From the NCBI GenBank assembly GCA_015499995.1, contig JADNRV010000399.1, positions 1-38,612 on the forward strand: 38,612 nt of DNA, in the 5' to 3' direction. Source of the stretch: Flammula alnicola (taxonomy: Eukaryota; Basidiomycota; Agaricomycetes; Agaricales; Strophariaceae). This document shows, piece after piece, positions 20,243 through 29,860 of the stretch (positions are counted from its first letter, which is position 1; each line of letters starts with the position of its first letter). A model generated the notes under the pieces. It saw nothing but the letters and a program-made list of their open reading frames with translations, made no database searches and was not told the origin of the DNA. The position numbers were made by a program, and so were the translations under genes.

Positions 20243-23200
20243 ATGTCTACGGAACGCACGTTGCGTTCGCGCACACGCCAGATGTCGACGCCCGCTGTGG
20301 AGGATGACATTCCTTCGCAGGGGCACCCCGAGTCGGTCGACGACGACGTTGACGACTCTGCCGCCAGGGATTTGATGGTCCCTGACGAGCACCCTACCTC
20401 TCACTCGTCGAGTGATGGGGAGGAGGATTCACGCGCTCCCCCTGTGGGAGTCGCACGCGCGCAGGCACCGGGCCCAGATGGGACGATTGCCGATACAAAT
20501 AGCCGCGGGCGTCCTTCGGGAGTCCGCCGGGCTGTGGGTATTCCTTCGAGGAATGAAGGACCTACCAGTAGTACTACTATGTATGTTCCGGAAGCCAATG
20601 TACCAGACTTGGTGGAATTGAGTTCCGAGGAGATTCGAAAAGCAATGAAGGCTGTTTCTGAAAGCAAAGCACAGGTTGATGTGTTATTACCATTTATGGA
20701 TGCAATCTTAAATCGTCTAGATTACCTAGAAGGGAAATATTCTAAACCGGCCGAAAGCTTGGGTGATCAAGGTTCCGAACCAAATGGGGATGAAGAGTCT
20801 GAAGGTTACCCCGAGATAGAATATCAGGATGACAGGGCTGAGCCGTCTGATAAAGGCAAGGGAACGGATCCCCGTGAATGGGGAAATGTAAACATACCCG
20901 AGGCTGATTTGAATATCGAAGGACAGCGTGTGAGATTTGCGGAAATAGCTGCAGAACAGAATAACAATGGTAGTATTGAGAATAACGGACATCCGACGGT
21001 TGAAAACTCGGAAGATAGGCTGAACAGATTATATGAAGCCTATATGACGGAGAAATTGAACGTTGAAAAGGCTAGGAAATTTACCAAACAGGGAGCACCT
21101 AATGAGCGCATTTCGGACAGTCCTTTGTCTAAAGACCTGGAGGATATTATTGGCCACGATATGTCATTCATGACACCGGAAGTTCATCATAAAAATACCG
21201 CGTTGTTGCCAAGCACGCAGCTTAATCCTTCAAGCCTGGTGGGAAAACTTCTCAATGGGAATTCTGGACGAACCGTTTTGGGAGATATTACGAACACGAT
21301 TGTTCACCCAGAGCAAGGGAATTCACAATACATGAATGATATTTTCACTCAGAATGACACTGCGCGGCCGACGGCTTTAGCGACATCACGATTCCGCATG
21401 TTAGCACCGACAACGCCAACGGTCTATCATGGCGACGAGGACTCTATGAAGTTCGTGAAATATGTCACGCAGTGTAAACGGTTCTGCCAGGAAGCGGCGC
21501 TTCCCCCGACTGCGCAAATACCACGCTGTGCAGACTACTTACAAGGAAAAGCATACAAGTTCTATTCTACTATGGTTGGGATGGACGAGCACAACTGGAC
21601 CCTAATGGACTTTTTCAAGGGGTTGTATGACTACTGCTTCCCCCCTGATTTCCGCCTGAAGCAACGCCGTAAATTGGAGAACCTGATGCAGGGGCCAATG
21701 ACGGTGAAGGAATATGCGGCGGAACTCAATCTACTGTACCGCTTAGTGGGTGCATCACACCCAGAACAACGCGTGGATAAATTATGGAACGGATTGCGTG
21801 CGGAACTACAAACAGCCCTCTGGAAGGAGGGGATGGATTATCGGCAAGCGACTTGGGAAGAGGTCATCGCGGTCGCAACTCGTCATGAAATGGCAGATCG
21901 TATGGATATGAACAACCGAAGGTTGAATCGGCCGACACCTGAGCTACCGCGCAGCAGTAATTTCAGACGGGATCACGGTGAGCGCAGTAACAATGCACGC
22001 ACCTCAAATTACCGAGACCAGCGGGACCACCGCCCAAACAACAGACCCGTGTTCGCGGGCGGATCTCGCGGTACAGGTACCTATCCACCGCGGAACAATG
22101 GGGCCTTCAGGCCCAGAGAAAATAGTGTTAGTACCATTGGAAATAGGTCCAATGCACCCAAGCGAGACGTACCGAAATCGGCGCATGAAGCACAGGCAAA
22201 ATGCCATCGATGCGCGGAAATTGGGCATTACGAGCGACACTGCCCAAAGGGCCAGTCGATCCGGGCGAGCGCGTCGCGTCCAGACAAGCCGCCGGGTCTG
22301 AAATCATTTAACATTGAGGTGATGACCGATATGGAGGAGACACTCACGTCGGTTGGTGATTTTACCACTGCACCAGCAGAGGGAACCACATACTACATGA
22401 GTGTTGAAAGCGCAATGTGTGAACCCAACGCAGATGCGCGTTCGGACACAACTACGAGCACCGAGGACTTTGACATATTCGAAGAGTTCGTGTCTATTGT
22501 TAGCGCAGATGATGCGGAGATCTTACCGGGCAATGGGGTCACGGGCGCTACGATCGAGGATCTGTTCGTGCCTAAAGGGAAGATCGGGACCATGGGGTCT
22601 CCCATGAGTTCCTTGATTCGTCATGAACTAAATGCGGCTAGACCATTCCCGGGTGATCCCCAGGATGAAGCAGATGAGGAAACCCGGTTTGTGGTATATG
22701 AAGTCGATAGTGGGCGGAAATTTGTAGTAATGGACACGGTTACAGGTGATGACGAGATTATCAACGCAAATATTGCAATGCGTGCAGATTTTCTCGTGGC
22801 GCGATGGTACGCAATCAAATGCACGCAGCGGTACCGGATGCGAGTAACGCCGCTGCCGCGCTGGCACATACCGCGACGCGCAGTGAATATTTTTGGGCGA
22901 AACGCCGCATGGAAACTCAATTATGGCAGGAGTTTCTACGATTATTGTTTCATTGACTCTCTGGATTTTCGTGCGGTTTCACCTCGGTTTGAGGTGTACT
23001 GGACACCAGAGGAATGGTGCTACAAAGTGCAGGATGATACCCTGGGCTTGGTGTTTGGCTTATCACCTGCTAAAGTGCATAATCCGAGATTTAACATTCA
23101 CACTTGGTACAAGCGTCGTATGCGCGACTATTTGCGGCTGCACATGGAATATGATGGAATCCGCGGACTCTTCTATCCAGAAAAGCCGGAGGACGAGGAT

Positions 23201-25957
23201 GATGAAGATTTCTTCTATTTCCGCGATTACTATAACCGCGCGGCAAGGATAAACCAAGACCCAGATGCGTGGGTAGACATAAACACGGATGGAGATTCTG
23301 TGGGATGTTACGCAACTAGTACTTACACCGAGAATACTACAATTCCCGCCGTGCAGCGAAATGCATCAATTACTAAAGATCCTTCACGCGTGGTCCCTAA
23401 TCCCATCACTATTGTGGTGCACATTGATGGAAAGGCAGCCCGAGCGCTCATCGACACGGGCTCGCTGTGTGATTTCATGTCATCTACGCTGGTGGACCAG
23501 CTGAAGCTACGCAAGCAGGAGCTAGCGACGCCGCTGACGGTCCAACTTGCCGTTCTTGGATCTCGATCAAAAGTTAATTATATAGTCGACGCTAAATTTA
23601 GCTATCAAGGGATCAGCGAGATCCGATCGTTCGATATTATTAACCTATCCAGCTATGACCTGATACTGGGGACGCCGTTTCTGTACCAGCATCAAGTCAT
23701 GGTGGGGTTTAATGAAACAAGAATTGTCATTGGGAGTAACGAGTCATTGGCTATACGAGGATCAGCAGTGCGCACTCTCTCGTCAAGGACAGCACAACTC
23801 AGAGAAGAAAACCTGGACGACGTGAGAGAATATCTCAAACGCCTGGCAGAACCGCTGTGTAAAACGGCGGTGGAAACCGATCTGCCACCGCTAAGAGCTA
23901 TCAATCACCGAATTGACTTGATCAATGATGAGCAGATTTACCCGTGGCGTGCGGCACGCTGCCCGGAAGCTTTCATGAAGCAATGGGTGGATAAACGCAA
24001 TGCATATATTCAAACTGGGCGTTGGGAGATGACCAACGCCCGTAATTCAGTCCCTATGATGTACATACCAAAGCCGGGTAAACCAGGAGAAGTACCTAAG
24101 TTACGAACGGTCATTGACCTGCGTGCGCGCAACGCAAACACGAAGAAAATGACAAGCCCGTTGCCTGACATCGATGCGATCATGCGCCATGTAGCATCAA
24201 AAAAGTACCGTACCGTACTAGACTTGAAAGATGCATATGAGCAGGTACGGGTGGAGCCGGATGATGTCTGGAAGACGGCGTTTGCGACGCCGAATGGAAA
24301 TATGGTCAGCCGTGTCTTGCAGATTGGCGATGCCAACGCGCCGGCGACATATCAAACGCTGATGAATCATTTATTTTCGTCTTACATTGGGAGGTTCCTG
24401 GATGTTTACCTGGATGATATTGTTATCTACTCAGATACACTAAAGGAGCACATTGAACATGTTACAATTGTGCTGGACATTCTGAAGAGGGAGAAACTGT
24501 ATTTATCTGCGTCTAAGTTAGACTTCCTGTGCAAAAAGGTCAAGATACTGGGACGGATGGTGGACGATGAAGGCATACAGATGGATCCGTACAAAGTCGA
24601 TTCCATCACCAAGTGGAAAACACCGACGACGCGCGAGTTACTCAGAGGGTTTCTCGGCGCCGCGGGATATTTGGCTGATGACATCAATCGCGTACGGATT
24701 CCTATGGGGGTGTTACACACATTAACGAGCGACGCCGTACTGTTTCGTTGGGATTTTACACACCAGAGAGCATTCGAGGAAATCAAGGAGCTCGCAAACG
24801 GGTGCAGAGACCACCATAGGCGCCCAGTCGACCACTCGGAGGGCGCGCCGCCGATCAACCTGATTACCGACGGGTGTATCACCGGGGTAGCAGGCGTAAT
24901 TAGCCAAGGTGACGACTGGAAGAAAGCGCCGATCGCGGCGTTCTACTCGGCGAAATTGAGCCCGGCACAGCAGAATTACGCCGTTCACGAGATAGAGATG
25001 CTCGCGGGGTTGGAAACAATGATGAGGTATCGGGATATTCTATTGGGCGTTCATTTTCGATGGTACACAGATCATAAAGGATTAGTTACCTTGTTACAGC
25101 ACAAGGATGTGTCCGGACGGAGGGCGCGTTGGCTTGAGAAGCTAGCGACATTTGATTTTGAAGTAATCTATGTCCCTGGCGAGGAGAACACTATGAGCGA
25201 CGCTCTCTCGCGCATATATTCTAATGACGCACCTGGGACCGTGCGAGCGCCTAGTGAATATACCGAATATGATGACACTAGCGCGTCTATGGAGGCGGCG
25301 TGTCATTCCGTCGCGGCTCCAGTGCTTGTGGGGCTAGAAGCTTGCGCCGCTACGAATGTCAACTACGTGGGGCGCAAATCCAAAAAGGTTCGAGAGCGTG
25401 AGGGCGCGGAGTCAGGACGCGCTGAGGCATCAGACGAGTTTGCGGCGCGTGTGAAGGGTTCATTTGCACTGAAGGGCCCACAACGCTTGGTGATTCGGGT
25501 GCCTGCAACGAAACCGCCTGCGGTGGGGAGTACGTCAGAGGAGATTGTTTCAGAGGACGTACCTTTGGAATTTGAGTACAACTTCTCGGATATACCACCG
25601 CTGGACCTCACGAAGGAGTTGGACGATATTGATGTGCTAGCAGAGATTAAGGGACGGTACGCAGAGGACGTACTGTTCGCGCCTATCGCCGCTAAACCGA
25701 GTGAACACAAGGCGTTCCACTTTGACAACGCCGAGCGTTTGTTGTTCCTCGCGCAGAACGGCAAACGACTCCTATGTATACCGAATATTAAGGTTCGAGG
25801 GCGTTCGGTGCGTGAGGTGGTAATATCGGAAGCGCATACACTACTGGCGCACCTTGGCTTTCGGAAAACATATGACTATCTGCGTGATTTCGTGTGGTGG
25901 AAGACGATGTCGGCGGATATCGAGAAATATTGTCAGTCGTGTGCGACGTGTAAATGA
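20243..25957 (+). CDS. Gag-Pol first part (gag, protease, RT, RNase H, integrase zinc finger)
   Basis: 1904 residues. The capsid-like gag domain lies at about 380-560. A CCHC zinc knuckle (CHRCAEIGHYERHC) is near 653. Then a roughly 400-residue segment of unknown role precedes the aspartic protease (ALIDTGSLCDF) near 1069. Reverse transcriptase carries YLDDIVIYSD near 1390, and RNase H has DGCITG near 1538 and TDHKGL near 1609. The H-H-C-C integrase zinc finger ends CQSCATCK at 1897-1904. The frame stops at TGA (25955-25957) exactly between the integrase zinc finger and its catalytic core. The downstream open frame is in the same register, so the polyprotein is broken by a single in-frame stop. 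An Arg codon CGA changed to TGA by one transition is a simple explanation. Proteins of this kind copy the element RNA into DNA in cytoplasmic particles. Confidence 0.92.
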   Translation: MSTERTLRSRTRQMSTPAVEDDIPSQGHPESVDDDVDDSAARDLMVPDEHPTSHSSSDGEEDSRAPPVGVARAQAPGPDGTIADTNSRGRPSGVRRAVGIPSRNEGPTSSTTMYVPEANVPDLVELSSEEIRKAMKAVSESKAQVDVLLPFMDAILNRLDYLEGKYSKPAESLGDQGSEPNGDEESEGYPEIEYQDDRAEPSDKGKGTDPREWGNVNIPEADLNIEGQRVRFAEIAAEQNNNGSIENNGHPTVENSEDRLNRLYEAYMTEKLNVEKARKFTKQGAPNERISDSPLSKDLEDIIGHDMSFMTPEVHHKNTALLPSTQLNPSSLVGKLLNGNSGRTVLGDITNTIVHPEQGNSQYMNDIFTQNDTARPTALATSRFRMLAPTTPTVYHGDEDSMKFVKYVTQCKRFCQEAALPPTAQIPRCADYLQGKAYKFYSTMVGMDEHNWTLMDFFKGLYDYCFPPDFRLKQRRKLENLMQGPMTVKEYAAELNLLYRLVGASHPEQRVDKLWNGLRAELQTALWKEGMDYRQATWEEVIAVATRHEMADRMDMNNRRLNRPTPELPRSSNFRRDHGERSNNARTSNYRDQRDHRPNNRPVFAGGSRGTGTYPPRNNGAFRPRENSVSTIGNRSNAPKRDVPKSAHEAQAKCHRCAEIGHYERHCPKGQSIRASASRPDKPPGLKSFNIEVMTDMEETLTSVGDFTTAPAEGTTYYMSVESAMCEPNADARSDTTTSTEDFDIFEEFVSIVSADDAEILPGNGVTGATIEDLFVPKGKIGTMGSPMSSLIRHELNAARPFPGDPQDEADEETRFVVYEVDSGRKFVVMDTVTGDDEIINANIAMRADFLVARWYAIKCTQRYRMRVTPLPRWHIPRRAVNIFGRNAAWKLNYGRSFYDYCFIDSLDFRAVSPRFEVYWTPEEWCYKVQDDTLGLVFGLSPAKVHNPRFNIHTWYKRRMRDYLRLHMEYDGIRGLFYPEKPEDEDDEDFFYFRDYYNRAARINQDPDAWVDINTDGDSVGCYATSTYTENTTIPAVQRNASITKDPSRVVPNPITIVVHIDGKAARALIDTGSLCDFMSSTLVDQLKLRKQELATPLTVQLAVLGSRSKVNYIVDAKFSYQGISEIRSFDIINLSSYDLILGTPFLYQHQVMVGFNETRIVIGSNESLAIRGSAVRTLSSRTAQLREENLDDVREYLKRLAEPLCKTAVETDLPPLRAINHRIDLINDEQIYPWRAARCPEAFMKQWVDKRNAYIQTGRWEMTNARNSVPMMYIPKPGKPGEVPKLRTVIDLRARNANTKKMTSPLPDIDAIMRHVASKKYRTVLDLKDAYEQVRVEPDDVWKTAFATPNGNMVSRVLQIGDANAPATYQTLMNHLFSSYIGRFLDVYLDDIVIYSDTLKEHIEHVTIVLDILKREKLYLSASKLDFLCKKVKILGRMVDDEGIQMDPYKVDSITKWKTPTTRELLRGFLGAAGYLADDINRVRIPMGVLHTLTSDAVLFRWDFTHQRAFEEIKELANGCRDHHRRPVDHSEGAPPINLITDGCITGVAGVISQGDDWKKAPIAAFYSAKLSPAQQNYAVHEIEMLAGLETMMRYRDILLGVHFRWYTDHKGLVTLLQHKDVSGRRARWLEKLATFDFEVIYVPGEENTMSDALSRIYSNDAPGTVRAPSEYTEYDDTSASMEAACHSVAAPVLVGLEACAATNVNYVGRKSKKVREREGAESGRAEASDEFAARVKGSFALKGPQRLVIRVPATKPPAVGSTSEEIVSEDVPLEFEYNFSDIPPLDLTKELDDIDVLAEIKGRYAEDVLFAPIAAKPSEHKAFHFDNAERLLFLAQNGKRLLCIPNIKVRGRSVREVVISEAHTLLAHLGFRKTYDYLRDFVWWKTMSADIEKYCQSCATCK
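25955..25957 (+). other. In-frame TGA interrupting Gag-Pol
   Basis: Codon context AAA-TGA-AGT. Both sides are open for over 2 kb in the same frame. Most likely a point mutation; leaky readthrough cannot be ruled out from sequence alone. Confidence 0.8.
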
Positions 25958-28411
25958 AGTAAGGCGTCAAATCAAAAGCCGTACGGGTTATTGAACCCTT
26001 TGGTGGTTCAAACCGTGCCCTGGGAAGCAATAGGCATTGACTTCGTGGGACCTCTTCCAGAATCCAGGAATAGAGACGGCGTGTTTGATTCGGTCACCAC
26101 GGTTATCGACTTGTTCACAGGGATGGTGCATCTAATTCCCAGCCGCACGAATTACACGGCTAGACAAGTCGCTGAATTAGTATTCGCGGAGGTCTATAAG
26201 TTGCACGGCCTACCGCGCGCAATTATCAGTGACCGTGATCCCTTGTTCACGAGCCATTTTTGGCAGGAATTACACAAGTTGATAGGGATGAAACTGAACA
26301 TGTCCAGCGCGTTCCATCCAGAATCGGACGGGGCGACGGAACGGGCGAATAAAACGATCGGCCAGATGCTGCGTGTGTGCATCAGCACAGATCAGAAAGA
26401 CTGGGTTAGCAAGTTACCCGCAATCGAGTTTGCCATTAATTCTGCCCGCTCAGAGACTATGGGCTTTGCGCCATTCTTTTTGAACACTGGACGGGTACCT
26501 CGTTCATTTATTTGGGACGCAAATAAGCCGGAAGGATTCCCGGGGGTGCGGACATTTGCTAAGAAGATGAGGACTGCAATCATGCGCGCGCATGACTCAA
26601 TTATTGCGGCGCGCGTCAAATCAGTGCGCAACGCTAACAGAAAGCGCATTCAAGCGCCGTTTCAGCTGAATGATTTCGTGTTTTTGTCTACAAAGAATTT
26701 GTCTTTTCCTAAAGGGATGAGCAGGAAATTATGTCCTAAATATGTGGGACCTTATCCTATTACAGAGGATTTTGGAAACCACTCTTACAGAGTGAAGTTA
26801 CCTGTGGGCTTGGTGAAGCGTGGGTTACATGACGTATTTCACGCGTCTTTACTCCGGATACACGTGCCGAACGACGATCGTCTATTTCCGGGGCGCTTAG
26901 ATACCCAGATCTTCGATCTCGAAGATCTGGAGGGCGAGTGGATGGTGGATCAGATAATAGGCCACAAAAATGACGGTGACATAACAATGTTCCGAGTGCT
27001 ATTCAAATCAGGAGATGTGAGTTGGCTCCCCCAGGACCAACTCAAGCATTTAATTGCTTTTGACCAATACATGGAAGCTATGGGCGCGCAAAATGTTGAA
27101 GCGCTCAAGGATGACGGTCCTCCTGTCCAGCCGGCCATGGGATTTTCGGCAGGACTAGAGGTTAAAAAGTACAAAGGCTCACGCATAACCGAGTGGTTGG
27201 ACAGAATTGTTCTAAATTCCCCAACGGTGTCTTCTATTGCGACAATGAGCAAACGCACATCCAAACCCAAAACTTCTCCCATCAAACCTTCTATTTCTGA
27301 TACGTCTAACTCGGCTACCACCATTACATTACCTACATCTTCTTTTGTGATTGCTCCCATCGCTTCTTTACCCGACTCCGAGGACCCCAACCCGCTACAA
27401 GTAACCACTACCTCCCTGGCCTCACTGCACGTCAACGAAAACGCTGTCTCTCTCGATGCCACTACCACGAGCGCACCAGCCACCACCGAGAACACGGACA
27501 CCGACGGGTTTTTCGACGAACTCCCGGATCCTACTGTCGCCGCTGTCGAAGTAACTCCAGCCGCCCAGCACACCCCCGCGTCGCCGGTCGAGGAATCCGT
27601 GTCTGACTACGAGGCCGCGTCCCCACCTCTTCATGCAATAGACCCTGCACCTTTCACGGGTCCAGTTGCCGCGGACCCGATCCTAACCTTTGATATCGAG
27701 ATGGCAGACCCTGTTGCCCCTGACGAGGCCCCGGATCACTTCGGCGCTGTCGAGGACTCCAACAACTACGACGACATGTTATCGGTCTTCAGCGAACACC
27801 TCACTCGGCATGACCAACAACAGCAGCAGGCCGCCGTACCCGCATACATGCACCCGGATGCTACTCCGGTCGGACATCATCAGACAATGTCGATCCGGCC
27901 CAATCTACGTAATCCGGTCGCTGGGTTCTCACGTCTATTCTTAGCACGTGCGGGCGTCTATCACATCCTTACTGCACGCCACGCCGTCATCGAGACATCC
28001 GCGCCGCACCTCAAAACCATCCTCCGCTATGCCGCCGAAATGAACAACACCAGGAAGCACCCAGGCCGGCGCATCCAGGCCGTCCTGCCTGCCGGATATT
28101 CTGAGGTCGCCGACGCGCTCAATGCGGACCCCGCGCAAGGCGGGCGCCTCCCCATCATCATGGCCAATGGGACTGTCCATTACTCGCAACCAAACTACCC
28201 ACTTCGCATCGATTACCCGTCTCCCGAGCGTATAGCGGCCGCCCTCGCATTACAGGACCTCATGGGTGAGGATGCCGATCCACGGTTGATGCAGAACATT
28301 GCCGTTCACGCGGCCGCCGAGAGTTTTGGCCTCCGCAGCAGGCGCGGCAACGCCGGACTTGGACTCGGACGTGGAGCCGGACCTAGCCGCAAGAGGGGGC
28401 GTCACTTCTAA
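25958..28411 (+). CDS. Gag-Pol second part (integrase core, chromodomain, C-terminal extension)
   Basis: Same reading frame as the upstream part, open from just after the TGA to the stop at 28409-28411; the first Met is at 25991. The DDE integrase core shows 'WEAIGIDFVGPLP', 'DRDPLFTSHFW' and 'ESDGATERANKT'. A chromodomain-like segment (EWMVDQIIGH..., then FKSGDVSWLP) lies at about 26935-27060 and would direct integration to modified chromatin in known chromoviruses. After it comes an unusual roughly 440-residue extension: a Thr/Ser/Pro/Asp-rich linker followed by a globular-looking part. The extension ends in a basic Arg/Gly-rich tail (GLGLGRGAGPSRKRGRHF). Codon use and GC content in the extension differ somewhat from the body (more C-ending codons). 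Without readthrough this part lacks its own start for the full integrase. Confidence 0.88.
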   Translation, partial: SKASNQKPYGLLNPLVVQTVPWEAIGIDFVGPLPESRNRDGVFDSVTTVIDLFTGMVHLIPSRTNYTARQVAELVFAEVYKLHGLPRAIISDRDPLFTSHFWQELHKLIGMKLNMSSAFHPESDGATERANKTIGQMLRVCISTDQKDWVSKLPAIEFAINSARSETMGFAPFFLNTGRVPRSFIWDANKPEGFPGVRTFAKKMRTAIMRAHDSIIAARVKSVRNANRKRIQAPFQLNDFVFLSTKNLSFPKGMSRKLCPKYVGPYPITEDFGNHSYRVKLPVGLVKRGLHDVFHASLLRIHVPNDDRLFPGRLDTQIFDLEDLEGEWMVDQIIGHKNDGDITMFRVLFKSGDVSWLPQDQLKHLIAFDQYMEAMGAQNVEALKDDGPPVQPAMGFSAGLEVKKYKGSRITEWLDRIVLNSPTVSSIATMSKRTSKPKTSPIKPSISDTSNSATTITLPTSSFVIAPIASLPDSEDPNPLQVTTTSLASLHVNENAVSLDATTTSAPATTENTDTDGFFDELPDPTVAAVEVTPAAQHTPASPVEESVSDYEAASPPLHAIDPAPFTGPVAADPILTFDIEMADPVAPDEAPDHFGAVEDSNNYDDMLSVFSEHLTRHDQQQQQAAVPAYMHPDATPVGHHQTMSIRPNLRNPVAGFSRLFLARAGVYHILTARHAVIETSAPHLKTILRYAAEMNNTRKHPGRRIQAVLPAGYSEVADALNADPAQGGRLPIIMANGTVHYSQPNYPLRIDYPSPERIAAALALQDLMGEDADPRLMQNIAVHAAAESFGLRSRRGNAGLGLGRGAGPSRKRGRHF

Positions 28412-28601
28412 GTACCGCGTCCCGCGCTATTCCCCAGAACACTGATTTTATTCTCAAAATGGTCTAATGCTACCTTACTTTCCCGCCCCCTTTATTGTTC
28501 CGAAAACTTAGCATAAAAAAACGGTCTATTAAAAATACTTATCTTACATTTCTAGTAACGTTACGAGATAGCTGATGTTGTCACATCAGCTGGAGGGCGT
28601 A
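28412..28601 (+). other. Untranslated 3' internal region of the LTR element
   Basis: AT-rich after the stop codon, with 'cataaaaaaacgg' near 28512. Just before the LTR there is an inverted word pair 'agctgatgttg'/'tcacatcagct' (28571-28591), then the purine run 'ggagggcg'. Confidence 0.55.
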
Positions 28602-28861
28602 TGTGACGGATCGGCCGCGTGCAAGGCACGCGGCCACTTACTGATCTTATCTTATCTTTCCCGGGCTGCTCTCGCATCCCTTTCGGTTACCCTTCCGCTT
28701 TCTCCCCCGTTATCCGTACGATTACATAACCAGTACTGCCGTAGAGTATATAAGGCCAGCCTCGACATCCTGTTGAGGTGGCCTGGAAATAACAGCTTTT
28801 TACCCTGTCTGTTTCTAAGGTCTCAGTGTGCCGAGACTCGTGCTTCTCACGCCTCGTCACA
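28602..28861 (+). repeat. 3' LTR
   Basis: Identical to 19823-20082 base for base as far as I can read. Followed at once by the TTATT target duplication and the remaining left TIR of the AT-rich element. Confidence 0.93.
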
Positions 28862-29489
28862 TTATTTAAGTTGACCAAAAATGATTAAGAAAATAAATTA
28901 AACATGTTTGCATTTTTTCGACCGTTTTCTCAGATCATGAATCTATTAAAAATAATAGATTTTAAGCGTGACAAAATATAATATAAATCCTACCTTATTA
29001 TAATGTTTTTAACCCCATGAAACCGAAATTTTATGTCTTGTGTTTTGTGGAGGGAAAATCTTTTGTGAATTTCCGTATTCACATTTTCTTTTGTTGTCTC
29101 GTAAATGATAAATTTAGCATGAATTTTAGTTATCTGCTAAACAAAAAGAACAATGTTTCGCACCCAAACTGAATTGAAAATATTTTTAATTTGTTTTAAA
29201 TGGATCAAAACTCGGTGCAAATACTATATTTGACGACGAGAACAATAAGACAATAAACTTTGCCTTTCTGTCACAATTTTTCGATCACAAAAATTGGCAT
29301 AAATATTAGATTCAATAGGCACATAAATACAACTGAAAATGAAGTACTTGGCAAAAGAATTTTCGTACCAACAATTGTTGAGTTGAAAATAGATTTTATG
29401 CGACAGAAAAGCGGCCCAAACACGCAAACATGTTTAATTTATTTTCTTAATCATTTTTGGTTAACTTAAATAACCTGTTGCCAGCAGTG
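28862..29489. other. Body and right TIR of the AT-rich CACTG-ended element
   Basis: Highly AT-rich compared with all neighbours, no coding capacity. 28867-28911 is the inner part of the left TIR and 29424-29489 is the right TIR. The region between is single-copy within the window. Confidence 0.75.
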
Positions 29490-29492
29490 ACA
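29490..29492. repeat. ACA target-site duplication, right copy
   Basis: Right partner of 19799-19801, directly after the CAGTG end of the AT-rich element. Confidence 0.65.
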
Positions 29493-29860
29493 GCCTCAAT
29501 GTTCTTATCTTATCTTATCTAACCCGAAGAAAAGCGCATACCTTGAGATGTTCCCGGGGACCTGTTTCCAACCTATTTCTCTCATTTGCACCTATCAAGA
29601 CAAGAGGTGAATGCGATGATAGCAGATCGGAAAACAGACCTGGAGCGGCTCATGAAAAACTGGGGCATGAAACAAAACTACAGGTAGAACATACGTCAAT
29701 ACACAAATTCACAAGTTAAACACGGTAGCACCCGTACAACAATCTAGAGGTTTAATTATGCAGAAAACTGTCGAGGACTCCAGACTGTAACAGCGACGTG
29801 ATCATATCGTCAATCGCTGCAAGAAGGGCATCGTGGGTCAAAGGGGTTCGATCTCCAGGG
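29493..29860. other. Original upstream region of NLR1, displaced by insertions
   Basis: Joins to 19798 when the mobile elements are removed. Starts with 'gcctcaatgttcttatcttatcttatc', which resembles 37310-37365 upstream of NLR2 (gcctcgtgttg.. and ..cttatcttatcg). No gene seen. Confidence 0.55.

Larger units (their letters stand above)
19818..28866 (+). mobile_element. Ty3-type chromovirus-like LTR retrotransposon with target duplication
   Basis: 260-bp LTRs at 19823-20082 and 28602-28861 are identical by eye, begin TGTGAC and end GTCACA, and are flanked by a 5-bp duplication TTATT (19818-19822 and 28862-28866). The order gag, protease, reverse transcriptase, RNase H, integrase, chromodomain is that of Ty3 elements of the chromovirus branch. 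The insertion lies within the left TIR of the AT-rich element, in sense opposite to NLR1. Identical LTRs indicate a very recent insertion. A primer-binding site matching a familiar tRNA 3' end was not recognised after 20082. 'ggagggcg' at 28592-28599 may be the polypurine tract. Confidence 0.93.
19802..29489. mobile_element. AT-rich CACTG-ended TIR element, split by an LTR retrotransposon
   Basis: Its 66-bp terminal inverted repeats begin CACTGCTGGCAACAGG. The left one is 19802-19822 continued at 28867-28911; the right one is 29424-29489. They differ at one position (AAGTTGACC against AAGTTAACC). A 3-bp direct repeat ACA flanks it (19799-19801 and 29490-29492). Without the LTR element it is 644 bp, very AT-rich, with no coding capacity. 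CACTA/G termini plus a 3-bp target duplication are characteristic of the CACTA (EnSpm) superfamily, so I infer a non-autonomous CACTA-type MITE. It sits about 150 bp upstream of the NLR1 start codon. The matching NLR2 upstream region (37303-37318, 'caccacagcctcgtgt') carries the site with a single ACA. Confidence 0.8.

Noticed and set aside
25955..25957. TGA as selenocysteine or programmed readthrough
   Set aside because: It falls between two parts of integrase rather than between gag and pol, and no readthrough context is seen; a point mutation is simpler, though not proven.
29500..29520. 'cttatc' repeats here, in the LTRs and near 37350 as a shared regulatory array
   Set aside because: Only two to three units at each site and of independent origin in the LTR; too short to support.
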